Positions 1 through 9,421 of a DNA stretch of 64,000 nt are shown in pieces (the first letter of the stretch is position 1; the number at the start of each line of letters is the position of its first letter). Under the pieces are notes generated by a model that ran no database searches, was not told the DNA's origin, and saw only the letters and a program-made list of their open reading frames with translations. Origin of the DNA: Shewanella livingstonensis (GTDB lineage Bacteria > Pseudomonadota > Gammaproteobacteria > Enterobacterales > Shewanellaceae); assembly GCF_003855395.1 (NCBI RefSeq), contig NZ_CP034015.1, positions 3,606,001 through 3,670,000 on the forward strand, in the 5' to 3' direction. The position numbers and the translations under genes were made by a program.

Positions 1-204
1 TGGACACCATGTGGCCCAAAAATGTAACACAACCGGTTTACCGGCATAATCATGAAGAGTAAAAGATTGGCCATCAGCAGTTTTTAACTCAAAATCAGCA
101 GCAACAGACTCATCCACTTTCGCTACAGCATTCGCTGCGCCGAAAGGCATAAAAGACAACAATAACAATACACATACATTCACTACAGGCCAGACTGATT
201 TCAT
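1..204 (-). CDS. TlpA-like thioredoxin-fold protein (partial, 3' end outside window)
   Basis: Only the first 68 codons are inside the window. They encode a signal peptide (basic start, hydrophobic LLLLSF core, probable cleavage after GAANA) followed by the opening of a TlpA/ResA-type thioredoxin fold: [32 protein letters not shown]. The WCP at the window edge is the start of the WCxxC redox motif. Such proteins are exported thiol-disulfide reductases, often serving cytochrome c maturation or periplasmic disulfide reduction. The second cysteine and the rest of the domain cannot be seen, so the exact role is open. The ATG at 204 is the natural start. Confidence 0.8.
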   Translation of the reverse strand, partial: MKSVWPVVNVCVLLLLSFMPFGAANAVAKVDESVAADFELKTADGQSFTLHDYAGKPVVLHFWATWCP

Positions 205-552
205 AATGTGTCCTTTTGATAGATTATTCTTTTGACTGTTCAACTTAATAGACCGGACAATGCAGATTATATATTCATGAGGATGTCAAAAAACGGATTC
301 ACTCAGCTTTGTTGATCTTTCCAAGCCTGAAGAAGGTATTAATCCAGATATTAGGACTCATACATTGAACAGTAAATAAATCGGTACATTTAATACATCA
401 AAATAAGTTTACGCTTACGTAAAAATAATACTGAGTTTTTACTCGAAATTGGTTATGTTAGGTAAACTAACATAATCTGATTGGACCAGTGGCAAGATTA
501 TATCTTGTTGCTGCGACCAAACTTGAATACCCCATAACCAAGGAATGACCTT
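205..552. other. Intergenic region between divergent genes
   Basis: This 348-bp AT-rich stretch separates the TlpA-like gene (leftward) from the acyl-CoA dehydrogenase (rightward) and must hold both promoters. A 16-bp palindrome at 408-423 is the only structured site noticed. Reading frames here look like shadows. Confidence 0.6.
408..423. promoter_or_regulatory. Candidate operator palindrome upstream of acyl-CoA dehydrogenase
   Basis: TTTACG-CTTA-CGTAAA is a perfect 6-bp inverted repeat with a 4-bp spacer, about 130 bp upstream of the acyl-CoA dehydrogenase. The shape suits a dimeric repressor of fatty-acid or branched-chain amino-acid catabolism (a LiuR-type MerR-family regulator is one possibility). 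The regulator is inference. Confidence 0.35.
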
Positions 553-2343
553 ATGCCTATTTATCAAGCTCCCCTTCGTGATTATCAATTCATTCTGTCT
601 GAGCTGCTTAATGTCTATAAACAAACTGATTTACGCGGTTTTGATGAGCTAGATGCAGATCTCACTGATGCGATTTTACAAGGTGTCGCCGATTTCACTA
701 CCGACATCATGTTGCCACTCAATGCTAGTGGTGACTTGGAAGGCTGTAAACTGGTGGATGGCAAGGTCATTACTCCTACTGGCTTTAAGCAAGCTTATAA
801 GCAATATGTTGACGATGGTTGGGCCACATTAACGTGCGATCCTGAATTTGGCGGCCAAGGCCTACCAGAAGTTATTGGCACCTTTGCCACCGAAATGAAA
901 ACTGCGACCAATATGGCTTTTGCCATGTATCCAGGGTTAACCCATGGTGCTTATTCGGCGATTCATGTGCACGGTAGTGATGCATTAAAGCAAAAATATT
1001 TAGCCAAATTGGTCAGTGGTGAGTGGACTGGTACCATGAACTTAACTGAGTCTCATGCCGGTACAGATTTAGCCTTATTACGCACTAAAGCGGTTCCTGC
1101 GGGTGATGAGTTATTTGCCATTAGCGGTGAGAAAATCTTTATCTCATCGGGCGATCACGATCTTGCCGACAATATTATTCATTTAGTATTAGCTCGCCTA
1201 CCCGATGCGCCAGAAGGTGTGAAAGGTATTTCATTATTTGCCGTGCCGAAATTTTTAGTTAATGCTGATGGTAGCCTAGGCAAAGCGAACACCCTGAGTG
1301 CGACAGGTCTTGAACATAAGATGGGTATTCACGGTAACTCTACATGTGTAATGCATTTTGACGGTGCAATAGGCGAATTGGTTGGCGCCGCGCATCAAGG
1401 CTTAAAAGCCATGTTTACCATGATGAACCAAGCGCGTTTAGGTGTCGGAATTCAAGGTTTAGGCGTATCCGATATTGCGTATCAAAATGCCTTGGTTTAT
1501 GCCAAAGATCGTATACAAGGACGTGCATTAAGTGGCGTTAAGCAACCTGAACAAGCCGCTGACTCATTATTAGTCCATGGTGATATACGACGTATGTTGT
1601 TATCACAAAAGTCGTTCAATGAAGGTACACGTGCGTTAATGGGCCAACAAGCATTATGGCTTGACCAAGTAGAACGTCATACCGACCCAGAAAAAGCCAA
1701 ACAAGCTAATGCTCTTGCGGCATTGTTTACACCAATTGTTAAAGGCTTTGTTACTGACCAAGGCTTTAAAGCGTGTGTCGATGCACAGCAGGTTTATGGC
1801 GGTCATGGTTATATTAACGAATGGGGAATGGAGCAGTATGTGCGTGATATTCGTATCGCGATGATTTATGAAGGCACCAATGGGGTACAAGCTCTTGACT
1901 TAGTTGGCCGTAAATTACTAAGCGACAAAGGCGCAGCCTTAACGTTATGGTCTGGCATGGTAAAACAGCTAATTCAAGAAAATACTAGCAATGATGCGAT
2001 GAAGCCTTATATTGCGGGGTTAATGGACGCGGCAGGCGATCTTGAAAAAGCCACTGGCTTTATCGTTCAATCCGCCAGTAAAAATCCAGATCTTATAGGC
2101 GCAGCATCAATGCCGTATATGCAACTCTTTGGTATTACCGCACTCGCTTGGATGTGGACTCGCGTTGCAGCAACCTCATTGGCAGCATTAGAAGCCGGTA
2201 CTGAAGAAGCCGAGTTTTATCAAGCTAAGCTTAATACTGCAAAATTCTTCATGAGCTATTGGGGCAGCCAAACTCGCAGCCTACGCAAACAAATTGAATC
2301 TAGCAGTGTTGATATTGTTAATTTCGCCGCAGCCGACTTTTAA
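553..2343 (+). CDS. Acyl-CoA dehydrogenase family protein (DmdC/FadE-like, 596 aa)
   Basis: A flavin-dependent dehydrogenase that introduces the alpha-beta double bond in acyl-CoA thioesters and passes electrons to electron-transfer flavoprotein. It has the long ~600-residue architecture with an extra N-terminal helical segment (MPIYQAPLRDYQFIL), the central FAD/acyl-CoA part (EWTGTMNLTESHAGTDLALLRTKA), and the C-terminal motif MIYEGTNGVQALDLVGRK near residues 438-455. Glu440 in YEGTNG fits the catalytic base of the family. A C-terminal extension follows, as in 3-methylmercaptopropionyl-CoA dehydrogenase-like members. Substrate chain length cannot be told from sequence. The gene stands alone and ends at a strong terminator; etfBA lies about 3 kb away on the other strand. 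Confidence 0.88.
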   Translation: MPIYQAPLRDYQFILSELLNVYKQTDLRGFDELDADLTDAILQGVADFTTDIMLPLNASGDLEGCKLVDGKVITPTGFKQAYKQYVDDGWATLTCDPEFGGQGLPEVIGTFATEMKTATNMAFAMYPGLTHGAYSAIHVHGSDALKQKYLAKLVSGEWTGTMNLTESHAGTDLALLRTKAVPAGDELFAISGEKIFISSGDHDLADNIIHLVLARLPDAPEGVKGISLFAVPKFLVNADGSLGKANTLSATGLEHKMGIHGNSTCVMHFDGAIGELVGAAHQGLKAMFTMMNQARLGVGIQGLGVSDIAYQNALVYAKDRIQGRALSGVKQPEQAADSLLVHGDIRRMLLSQKSFNEGTRALMGQQALWLDQVERHTDPEKAKQANALAALFTPIVKGFVTDQGFKACVDAQQVYGGHGYINEWGMEQYVRDIRIAMIYEGTNGVQALDLVGRKLLSDKGAALTLWSGMVKQLIQENTSNDAMKPYIAGLMDAAGDLEKATGFIVQSASKNPDLIGAASMPYMQLFGITALAWMWTRVAATSLAALEAGTEEAEFYQAKLNTAKFFMSYWGSQTRSLRKQIESSSVDIVNFAAADF

Positions 2344-2380
2344 TCTCAACATGAGTGAATAAAGAGCGATAAAAATTGTT

Positions 2381-2418
2381 AAAAAGCCGCTTCAAGTAAT
2401 ATTGAAGCGGCTTTTTTT
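2381..2418 (+). terminator. Rho-independent terminator, probably bidirectional
   Basis: AAAAAGCCGCTTCAA pairs with TTGAAGCGGCTTTTTTT around a short loop. It lies after the acyl-CoA dehydrogenase and also faces the end of tdk on the opposite strand, where a shorter T run is present. Confidence 0.9.
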
Positions 2419-2487
2419 ATTCTATCACTTTATTATATTGTGACTGTTGTCACCGTCATTAACCTAACTCAAATGTGTGTTTGGTAA

Positions 2488-3069
2488 CTATTGATCCCAC
2501 AAAAATTCGCGAAAATGCTTACGGCAAACCGACTCGTAACTTTCATTACCACCAATCTCTACTTGTTCACCTTCACGCATAGGATTGCCGTCATGGTCAA
2601 GGCGCACGACCATGTTAGCTTTACGGCCGCAATGACAAATGGTTTTCAATTCAACCAGCTTGTCTGCCCAGGCTAATAAGTAATGACTACCGGTAAACAA
2701 CTCACCCTGAAAATCATTACGTAGGCCATAGCACAATACGGGGATATCGAGGTTATCGACAACATGCGTTATTTGCCTAACTTGCTCTTTACTTAAAAAC
2801 TGGCATTCATCAATCAATACACAATGAATTTTTTGTTGATCATTAGACGTCGAAATTAGCTCAATTAAATTGTCAGTACTACCAAACACCTGTGCATCGG
2901 TTTCAATACCAATACGTGATGACACTTTGCCGACACCATAACGATTATCTATCGATGCTGTCATCACTAAAGTATGCATACCGCGCTCACGATAATTATA
3001 AGAAGACTGCAGTAATGAAGTTGATTTACCGGCATTCATCGCCGAATAATAAAAATACAGTTGCGCCAA
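2488..3069 (-). CDS. tdk: Thymidine kinase (class II)
   Basis: Phosphorylates thymidine to dTMP in the pyrimidine salvage pathway. The start [16 protein letters not shown] carries the P-loop (AMNAGKS, residues 10-16), and LIDECQFL holds the expected catalytic glutamate. The structural zinc ligands typical of type II kinases appear as CHCGRK near residue 146 and a C-terminal CRKH pair. Length (193 aa) is normal. The start is TTG at 3069, supported by AGGA about 10 nt upstream and by identity of the first residues with enterobacterial Tdk. It is a single-gene unit, facing the upstream acyl-CoA dehydrogenase. Confidence 0.96.
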   Translation of the reverse strand: MAQLYFYYSAMNAGKSTSLLQSSYNYRERGMHTLVMTASIDNRYGVGKVSSRIGIETDAQVFGSTDNLIELISTSNDQQKIHCVLIDECQFLSKEQVRQITHVVDNLDIPVLCYGLRNDFQGELFTGSHYLLAWADKLVELKTICHCGRKANMVVRLDHDGNPMREGEQVEIGGNESYESVCRKHFREFLWDQ

Positions 3070-3140
3070 AATGAAGCGTCCTAATGGTTAGCCAGATAAT
3101 GGCGCTCATATTACCTTTTTTAACATCGCAACAACAAACA

Positions 3141-3173
3141 AAAATGCCGTATTCGTTATGAATACGGCATTTC
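3141..3173 (-). terminator. Terminator of the NhaC-family gene
   Basis: ATGCCGTATTC and GAATACGGCAT form a perfect stem. On the minus strand the stem is followed by a T-rich tail, 53 bp after the nhaC-type stop codon. Confidence 0.85.
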
Positions 3174-3225
3174 TATTATGATTTAAACAAGGTATTTATC
3201 AAAAAATACACCATATTATTTAGGA

Positions 3226-4782
3226 TTACTTTTTAGCCAAAAAGTGCAATATGACCAGGCTAATGACAAACATCACGCTACAACAAATTAATCCGGCGAT
3301 TAATGAGCCGGTAAAGCCAAGCACAATATAACCAACAAAACTAATCAATGCCGCAATAAGTGCGTAGGGAAGCTGAGTCACCACATGGTCAATATGATGG
3401 CAGCTTGCCCCCGTTGATGACAAAATAGTGGTATCGGAAATAGGCGAACAATGATCACCAAATACCGCACCAGAAAGCACGGCTGCCAGCATAGGTAACA
3501 TCATACTACTATCACTGCCCATCGCCATGTCAGCTGCGATTGGCAACATAATACCAAAGGTGCCCCAGCTGGTTCCGGTTGAAAATGCAGTCACCCCAGC
3601 CAATAAAAACAACATCGCTGGCAACAAGGCAAACGGAATATTATCAGTCGCTAAGCTGGCCATATATTTACCGGTTTCAAGCTGGCCAATAACGCTTGAA
3701 ATCGTCCAAGCAAATAATAAAATATAGATGGCAGGTAACATTGAACGCGCCCCAACAGACATCCCTTTGAGCAGCATAGACAGCTCAACTTTTTGCTGAA
3801 AAGCTAATAATACGGTCGCAATAAAACCAACGACAGAACCAAAAAATAATGATGAGCTCACATCGGTATTTTCAAATGCCCCCAGTACACTAAACACTTG
3901 CTCTTTAGTCGCCAATGCATCTGCACCGCTAGAGACCATAAAATAAATAGTCGCAAAGACTAATATCGCAATAGGTAAAAATAAGCCAATCACTTTACCG
4001 GTATCTGCTTCAGGCAAATCGGTTACGGCTCCTGGTGGTTGGCCTTTTGATTCATCATATAAATCACCACGCAATGCATTTAACTCATGTCGACGCATTG
4101 GGCCAACATCTAAACTGAACGTCGCCACACACACCAATAATAATAACGAGAACACTGCATAAAAGTTCATTGGGATCATTTGGATAAAAACACTTAAATG
4201 TCCCGTATCAGCAAAACCATGTGCCGTTAAAATGCCGCCAATAAGCGCTATAATATAAGCTCCCCAGCTCGATACGGGAGAAATAACGCAAATAGGTGCG
4301 GCAGTAGAATCAAGAATATAAGCAAGTTTTGCGCGTGAAATATGGTATCTATCGGTAATTGGCCGTGAAATAGAGCCCACCACTAAACTGTTGAAGTAGT
4401 CATCAATAAATACTACACAACCTAAAAATATGGTCATTAACTTAGCATCGCGTTTATTACGGATGCGCAACTTGGCCCAATCAGCAAAAGCACGCGCAGA
4501 ACCACTAACGGTAATTAATGCGGTGATCATGCCCAGCACAATCAAAAAGCCTAAAATATATACGTTCCAACTATTTAATGCGGCGTCTTTCCAAACCAGC
4601 TGACTGGCTGTACTTAAGATATATTCACCACTGCCTACCAATGAAAAGTCGGTCAGTAACAAGGCACCAAAAACAATACCTAACCCTAAAGACAGTAATA
4701 CTTTACGGGTTAAAATGGCCAATGTAATAGCCACAAGCGGTGGCAACACAGAAAGTGCCGAATCGGCATAACTTATTATCAT
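3226..4782 (-). CDS. NhaC-family transporter, probable lysine transporter (LysW type)
   Basis: A 518-residue polytopic membrane protein of the NhaC Na+/H+ antiporter superfamily, with about a dozen hydrophobic segments and family motifs such as FIDDYFNSLVVGSISRP and GDHCSPISDTTILSSTGA. NhaC proteins exchange Na+ for H+ or carry amino acids. Here the 5' leader is a lysine riboswitch. Comparative studies have linked riboswitch-controlled NhaC proteins of gammaproteobacteria to lysine uptake (LysW). Lysine transport is therefore the better prediction, but the substrate is inferred from regulation, not from residues. The ATG at 4782 has only a weak GAAGAA ribosome-binding site, in keeping with control by the leader. 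Confidence 0.85.
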   Translation of the reverse strand: MIISYADSALSVLPPLVAITLAILTRKVLLSLGLGIVFGALLLTDFSLVGSGEYILSTASQLVWKDAALNSWNVYILGFLIVLGMITALITVSGSARAFADWAKLRIRNKRDAKLMTIFLGCVVFIDDYFNSLVVGSISRPITDRYHISRAKLAYILDSTAAPICVISPVSSWGAYIIALIGGILTAHGFADTGHLSVFIQMIPMNFYAVFSLLLLVCVATFSLDVGPMRRHELNALRGDLYDESKGQPPGAVTDLPEADTGKVIGLFLPIAILVFATIYFMVSSGADALATKEQVFSVLGAFENTDVSSSLFFGSVVGFIATVLLAFQQKVELSMLLKGMSVGARSMLPAIYILLFAWTISSVIGQLETGKYMASLATDNIPFALLPAMLFLLAGVTAFSTGTSWGTFGIMLPIAADMAMGSDSSMMLPMLAAVLSGAVFGDHCSPISDTTILSSTGASCHHIDHVVTQLPYALIAALISFVGYIVLGFTGSLIAGLICCSVMFVISLVILHFLAKK

Positions 4783-4870
4783 AATTTAATTATTTCTTCG
4801 TTGGATACGAATAGAGAAAAACTAGAAATAAGACTCACCATACACAGAAAGTATATGGGTTAACTTACCT

Positions 4871-5080
4871 AGTAGCACTCCACAGTAATACCCATTTAAT
4901 ATGAATATCATTCTTTTTATCATGTGATAAAAACACTATGACAGTACAGCCCCTTTCGAGAACTGGCCCAACAAATGAGAGCGATTGGCTCAGTTGTTTC
5001 GGCATTGCACCCTTTGGGGCTGAATTATTGGCATCACCCAATTCAACCTGACTATTATGCAATGCACCTCTACTTTCGTT
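4871..5080 (-). promoter_or_regulatory. Lysine riboswitch (L box) upstream of nhaC-type gene
   Basis: On the minus strand the segment opens with AGTAGAGGTGCATTGC, continues through CAAAGGGTGCAATGCCGAAA and TCTCGAAAGGGGCTG, and closes with GTGGAGTGCTACT, whose CTACT (4871-4875) pairs back to AGTAG (5070-5074) as helix P1. The AGAGG, AGGGTGCAATGCCGA and closing GTGGAG blocks match the L-box consensus as known from E. coli lysC and related leaders. A hairpin (CCATATAC/GTGTATGG) follows between P1 and the start codon, without an obvious U-tract, so transcriptional versus translational control is unresolved. A long minus-strand reading frame across this RNA is accidental. Confidence 0.92.
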
Positions 5081-5332
5081 ATTTGTAATCATACATAGTC
5101 CATTACAAACAGCGCGGACATACAATCATAAACAACAGGTTCAATACCAGTAAAAAAGCACTAAACTGCGGCACAAATAACAATAACATTAACTATAACC
5201 ACAATTACATAGCATTAGTTTAACGTTTTTAATTCAAATACACACTATCGTCCTGAACACAAAACACGCAACTGGCTAACAACATTGGCATACTTGCTCA
5301 TAAAACATTCGTCTATTAAAAAAAGTCAATAA

Positions 5333-5368
5333 AAAAGGTTTCTACTTGATGAAGTAGAAACCTTTTAA
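5333..5368 (-). terminator. Terminator after etfA
   Basis: AAAAGGTTTCTACT/AGTAGAAACCTTTT makes a long stem with a TGATGA-type loop. On the minus strand it ends in a T run, about 75 bp past the etfA stop. Confidence 0.9.
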
Positions 5369-5440
5369 AATCAACAACAGGCAAACCAAACTATCCATTA
5401 ACCAAGCTGAACATTCAATATTAAACTTATGAATGTGTTA

Positions 5441-6364
5441 TTAAACTAGATTATTTAACGCAGGAATCGCTTCAAATAAGTCTGCCACTAAACCGTAATC
5501 TGCAACTTGGAAAATAGGTGCTTCTGGGTCTTTATTGATTGCAACGATGACCTTAGAGTCTTTCATACCGGCAAGATGCTGAATCGCACCAGAAATGCCC
5601 ACGGCAATGTACAAGTCGGGAGCAACAATCTTACCTGTCTGGCCAACTTGCAAGTCGTTAGGTACAAAACCAGCATCGACAGCAGCGCGAGAAGCACCTA
5701 CTGCGGCGCCGAGTTTATCGGCTAGTTGCTCTAAAATAGCAAAGTTTTCACCGCTACCCATGCCGCGACCACCGGAAACAATAATGCCAGCATTACCTAG
5801 CTCAGGACGGGCTGATTCTGTTAACGATTGAGATAAAAACTCGGTACGAGCATCAATAACATGACTTAAGTTCACCGCTTCTGCACTGCCCGTTGATGCT
5901 ACAGCATCAAACGCACTAGAGCGCACAGTCATGATTTTCTTAGCATCTAAGCTTTGCACTGTCGCAAGTGCATTACCCGCATAAATAGGGCGTACAAAAG
6001 TGTCACTGCTTACAACTTCAATCACTTCAGATATCTGCGACACGTCTAATAATGCTGCTACGCGAGGTAAGGTATCTTTACCTATACTGGTTGCGGCTGC
6101 TAAAATGTGTTCGTAATCAGCGGCTATTTCAACAACTAGTTTTGATACGTTTTCAGCTAATTGAGCGCTATATTGAGCGGCATCTGCCACTAATACTTTA
6201 CTCACACCCGCTAAACTTTGTGCGGCACTCACCGCGGCAGAACAATCAGCACCAACAACCAGTACGTGAATATCACCACCAATGGCCGTTGCAGCGCTAA
6301 CCACTTTTGCCGTATCAGATTTTAAGCTGACGTTATCGTGTTCTGCTAATACTAAAATGGTCAT
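5441..6364 (-). CDS. etfA: Electron transfer flavoprotein, alpha subunit
   Basis: Forms a heterodimer with EtfB, binds FAD, and carries electrons from acyl-CoA dehydrogenases to ETF:quinone oxidoreductase. The C-terminal FAD-binding region is intact: [11 protein letters not shown], then [43 protein letters not shown]. Length (307 aa) is standard. It follows etfB with one base between stop and start codons, so the pair is translationally linked. The nearby acyl-CoA dehydrogenase is a likely electron donor. Confidence 0.97.
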   Translation of the reverse strand: MTILVLAEHDNVSLKSDTAKVVSAATAIGGDIHVLVVGADCSAAVSAAQSLAGVSKVLVADAAQYSAQLAENVSKLVVEIAADYEHILAAATSIGKDTLPRVAALLDVSQISEVIEVVSSDTFVRPIYAGNALATVQSLDAKKIMTVRSSAFDAVASTGSAEAVNLSHVIDARTEFLSQSLTESARPELGNAGIIVSGGRGMGSGENFAILEQLADKLGAAVGASRAAVDAGFVPNDLQVGQTGKIVAPDLYIAVGISGAIQHLAGMKDSKVIVAINKDPEAPIFQVADYGLVADLFEAIPALNNLV

Positions 6365-6365
6365 A

Positions 6366-7115
6366 TTAGATCACCTTCGCTTCATTTTTTAACTTATCAA
6401 CTAACTCTTCAACAGAAGACACCATAATACCCGCTTTACGCTCAACTGGAGGTGTGACGCTAAGTACTGTTTGATGCGCTCTTAAGCTCACACCAAGATC
6501 AGCTACAGCTATAATGTCTAATGGCTTGCGTTTAGCTTTCATAATATTAGGTAATGAGGCATAGCGAGGTTCGTTCAAACGTAAGTCTACCGTCACAATC
6601 GCAGGCAAAGGCATTTTCAACGTTTGTAGTCCGCCATCGATTTCACGCGTTACCGTAATCATATCACCGTCAATTTTGACTTCTGATGCAAATGTCGCTT
6701 GTGGCATATCGGTTAATGCAGCTAACATTTGTCCCGTTTGATTGTTATCGCCATCAATAGACTGCTTACCAAAAATGATCAATTGCGCTTGTTCTTTCTC
6801 TTGCACTGCTTTTAGCAGCTTAGCAATTGATAATGGTACTAATTCTTCATCAGTTTCAATATGAATAGCTCTATCAGCACCCAGAGCCATAGCAGTTCTT
6901 AGCTGCTCTTGCACTGCTTTTGCACCGACACTCACCACGATAACTTCAGTGGCTATACCAGCTTCTTTCAAGCGGACAGCTTCTTCAACGGCAATTTCGC
7001 AAAATGGGTTTAACGCCATTTTAAGGTTGGTCGTATCAACATTTGTGTTGTCAGCTTTTACCCTGACTTTCACATTGGCATCGACTACGCGTTTAACAGG
7101 CACCAATACTTTCAT
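6366..7115 (-). CDS. etfB: Electron transfer flavoprotein, beta subunit
   Basis: The 249-residue AMP-binding subunit of ETF. Recognisable are the start [19 protein letters not shown], the [15 protein letters not shown] helix, [20 protein letters not shown], and [24 protein letters not shown] near the end, which is the ETF-beta signature. AAGGAAACCCT precedes the ATG as ribosome-binding site. First gene of the etfBA operon, transcribed away from the H-NS family gene. Confidence 0.97.
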   Translation of the reverse strand: MKVLVPVKRVVDANVKVRVKADNTNVDTTNLKMALNPFCEIAVEEAVRLKEAGIATEVIVVSVGAKAVQEQLRTAMALGADRAIHIETDEELVPLSIAKLLKAVQEKEQAQLIIFGKQSIDGDNNQTGQMLAALTDMPQATFASEVKIDGDMITVTREIDGGLQTLKMPLPAIVTVDLRLNEPRYASLPNIMKAKRKPLDIIAVADLGVSLRAHQTVLSVTPPVERKAGIMVSSVEELVDKLKNEAKVI

Positions 7116-7550
7116 AGGGTTTCCTTCCTACACCTTAAATGTATATGGACAACACATTGGCGTTTGCCAATGCAAGATGGGTTAACTTTACGTCCTGCTA
7201 ACGTTAACGTCAATCAAAGTCAAACGACTGTTTACATATTTTTTGTTCTTGTGGTGGCAATCAAACTAAACAAGCTATGGATCCTTAATTATTTAATGGC
7301 AGTGATTAATTAAAATTTATTTAATTAATCACTGATTTAATTTGATTCCATGTCAAATAGTTTCTATTATTACAACTATATTCAGTATTGATTAAGTTGC
7401 ATTGGTAATAATCAGTGAATTAATATTATTTATATTAATCATATAGACTTAAATAAACCACATGCAGTACTGAAACTTACACGGAACGTTGGTAACTTTA
7501 TCTCTTATAACTTTTTATTTTATAAATAAATCATTAGGAAACTACACAAC
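7116..7550. other. AT-rich divergent intergenic region (etfB / hns)
   Basis: This 435-bp region is very AT-rich and carries the promoters of etfBA and the H-NS family gene. It contains a perfect 14-bp inverted repeat (7301-7333) and several further TTAAT-rich tracts, the kind of DNA H-NS proteins bind, so H-NS autoregulation is plausible. Confidence 0.5.
7301..7333. promoter_or_regulatory. 14-bp inverted repeat, candidate operator
   Basis: AGTGATTAATTAAA at 7301-7314 and TTTAATTAATCACT at 7320-7333 are perfect reverse complements with a 5-bp spacer. It lies between divergent etfB and hns and has no T-tract, so an operator is more likely than a terminator. The regulator is unknown. Confidence 0.4.
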
Positions 7551-7961
7551 ATGAGTGACTTTTTAGACATACTAACCCACGGCCGTCGTTTCAAAGCTGC
7601 AGTAAAAGAATTGTCTCTTGATGATTTACGCGAAACCGCGGCTAAATTAGAAAAAATCATTACCGAACGTCAAGAAGAAGAGAAATTAGAACTTGAAGCC
7701 AATGCTGAGCGTAATGCACGTATTGCTGAAATTCTTGCTCAAATAGAAAATAGCGGCTTATCAATTGAAGATTTAGGTGAAGTGACTTCTTCAGCTAAAA
7801 CGTCAACAAAAAAGCGTGCTCCACGTCCACCAAAATATCAAATCACCATTGACGGTGAATTAATTCAATGGACTGGTCAAGGTCGTATGCCTACCGTATT
7901 CAAGCAACAAATTGATAGCGGAAAAAATATGAGCGAATTTTTAATTCCAGGCATGGAATAA
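7551..7961 (+). CDS. hns: H-NS family nucleoid-associated protein
   Basis: A 136-residue DNA-bridging, silencing protein. The N-terminal half (MSDFLDILTHGRRFKAAVKELSLDDLRETAAKLEKIITERQEEE) is the coiled-coil oligomerisation domain. A KTSTKKRAPRPPK linker leads to the C-terminal DNA-binding domain with QWTGQGRMP, close to the canonical TWTGQGRTP AT-hook-like loop. Length equals that of E. coli H-NS. AGGA lies about 10 nt before the ATG. Whether it is the main H-NS or a StpA-like paralogue cannot be judged from one locus. Two hairpins follow the gene. Confidence 0.93.
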   Translation: MSDFLDILTHGRRFKAAVKELSLDDLRETAAKLEKIITERQEEEKLELEANAERNARIAEILAQIENSGLSIEDLGEVTSSAKTSTKKRAPRPPKYQITIDGELIQWTGQGRMPTVFKQQIDSGKNMSEFLIPGME

Positions 7962-7971
7962 TTATTATGGC

Positions 7972-7999
7972 TAACAGTTAACCATAAGGTTAGCTGTTA
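7972..7999 (+). other. Hairpin just after hns stop codon
   Basis: TAACAGTTAACC and GGTTAGCTGTTA form a 12-bp stem with one G-U pair and an ATAA loop. It lacks a U-tract and sits directly upstream of the real terminator, so it may be a 3' stability element. Confidence 0.5.
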
Positions 8000-8006
8000 A
8001 AATAAA

Positions 8007-8038
8007 AAAAGAGCTTACTTCGGTAAGCTCTTTTTTTT
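8007..8038 (+). terminator. Terminator after hns
   Basis: AAAAGAGCTTAC-TTCG-GTAAGCTCTTTTTTTT: a stable UUCG-capped stem followed by eight T. Confidence 0.95.
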
Positions 8039-8124
8039 ATGATATTTGATCGCTTTATCATCGCAATGAGACAAGGTAAACTAGCTGTTGTTGATTCATT
8101 CCCCATTAATAAAAGGTTACGGCT

Positions 8125-8520
8125 ATGACTTTTCCTCTTAAATATGCATTTATTGCTTCTGGCATAGCACTACTATTGAGCGCTTGTGCAAGTGATTACA
8201 CCTTCAAAAGTAATTTAGACAGTAAAGCAATCAATGATTATTTTAAGGTCGGTGATGTACAACTATATGAAGGCAGTGAGCAGCCTAAAGGCAAATTTGA
8301 ACTATTAGGGCTAGTTGAAGGTGAAGCCTGCCAAGAAACCAAACAAGATGCACCACCGCAAATGGCCGTTGCACGAACTAATGCCAGAAGAGCTGCAGCA
8401 GACTTAGGCGCTAATGGTTTTGTCGTTAAAAGCTGCTTTATGATTACGGAAGCGGACAATAGTTGTTTTAGTCGTGCACTTTGCGTAGGCCAAGCAATTA
8501 AAACGCCAACAGAAAAGTAA
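8125..8520 (+). CDS. rcsF: RcsF-like outer-membrane stress-sensing lipoprotein
   Basis: A 131-residue lipoprotein. The signal peptide ends in the lipobox LLSAC, giving lipidated Cys21. The mature part matches RcsF: GLVEGEACQETKQDAPPQMAVARTNARRAAADLGANGFVVKSC, then SCFSRALCVGQAI. The four mature cysteines correspond to those forming the two disulfides in E. coli RcsF. In enterobacteria RcsF senses envelope damage and activates the Rcs phosphorelay. No rcs partner is visible here, so the downstream route is unknown. The order rcsF-trmO-proS is the same as in E. coli, which strengthens the call. Confidence 0.92.
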   Translation: MTFPLKYAFIASGIALLLSACASDYTFKSNLDSKAINDYFKVGDVQLYEGSEQPKGKFELLGLVEGEACQETKQDAPPQMAVARTNARRAAADLGANGFVVKSCFMITEADNSCFSRALCVGQAIKTPTEK

Positions 8521-8548
8521 TAATATAATATATTACCTACTTATAGAT

Positions 8549-8573
8549 GATGAGTGTTCATATAACACTCATC
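8549..8573 (+). other. Hairpin between rcsF and trmO
   Basis: GATGAGTGTT/AACACTCATC, a perfect 10-bp stem with a 5-nt loop, followed by AT-rich sequence without a clean T run. It may be a weak terminator for rcsF or an mRNA end-stabilising structure. Confidence 0.45.
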
Positions 8574-8628
8574 AATATTGTTTATATTTGATTTACGATT
8601 CTCTTTCTCCGCTTAATTCAGGTATCGC

Positions 8629-9417
8629 ATGAAACACGGCAACGATCAACATAGCCAAACAGATCCCATCAATAACCAATCTCACGTGCCGTTTAGCAGC
8701 CAATTAAATGCGGTTGCAATATGCAGGACACCTTATAAACAGAAGTTTGGTATTCCACGTCAACCTGGCTTAGTTAATGCTGTCGGTTATATTGAATTTG
8801 AACCAGCGTTTAATCACCTTGATGCAGTAAGAGGCATAGAACAATATTCTCACTTATGGTTATTATTCTGCTTTCATGAGAATGTAGCTCAAGGTTGGAA
8901 AACAACGGTTCGCCCTCCTCGACTTGGCGGTAATGAAAAGCTGGGGGTATTTGCCACACGCTCCACATTTCGTCCCAATGGTATTGGCCAATCAGTAGTG
9001 AAACTGCATGGGGTAGTTCAACGTAAAGGTAAAGTGTGCTTAGTGATATCAGGCATGGATTTATTAGACGGTACGCCGATTGTCGATATTAAACCCTATA
9101 TTCCTTTTTCTGATGCCATATTGGATGCTAAAGGTGGGATTGCCCAAGACGCCCCTGAGTTAATGCCATTGATATATACCCCATTAGCGACCGAACAAAT
9201 TAATCATTATTGCCAACAAGAACAATACCAAGATCTTGCTGAACTTATAACCGGTGTATTAGCGCAAGACCCTCGGCCCGCCTATAAAAAAGCCAAAGAC
9301 GATGCCAAATTATACCAAGTCGCATTGTATGATTTAGATATATTTTGGCATGTTACCGCACAAGGTATCGAAGTATTAGAGCTTAAAGCAACCACAGTGA
9401 GATTGTTGAAGGATTAA
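8629..9417 (+). CDS. trmO: tRNA m6t6A37 methyltransferase TrmO (TsaA/YaeB)
   Basis: N6-methylates threonylcarbamoyladenosine 37 in threonine tRNAs using S-adenosylmethionine. The UPF0066/TsaA beta-barrel is clear: [15 protein letters not shown], then [33 protein letters not shown] and [21 protein letters not shown]. The C-terminal substrate-binding domain contains DPRPAYK, also typical. Length (262 aa) is slightly above the E. coli protein because of an N-terminal stretch ([18 protein letters not shown]), so translation could begin further in. AGG 6 nt before this ATG supports the start given. Confidence 0.94.
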   Translation: MKHGNDQHSQTDPINNQSHVPFSSQLNAVAICRTPYKQKFGIPRQPGLVNAVGYIEFEPAFNHLDAVRGIEQYSHLWLLFCFHENVAQGWKTTVRPPRLGGNEKLGVFATRSTFRPNGIGQSVVKLHGVVQRKGKVCLVISGMDLLDGTPIVDIKPYIPFSDAILDAKGGIAQDAPELMPLIYTPLATEQINHYCQQEQYQDLAELITGVLAQDPRPAYKKAKDDAKLYQVALYDLDIFWHVTAQGIEVLELKATTVRLLKD

Positions 9418-9421
9418 CCCC

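Noticed and set aside
4865..5125. 86-codon minus-strand frame upstream of the NhaC-type gene
   Set aside because: It coincides with the lysine riboswitch, and conservation is explained by RNA structure.
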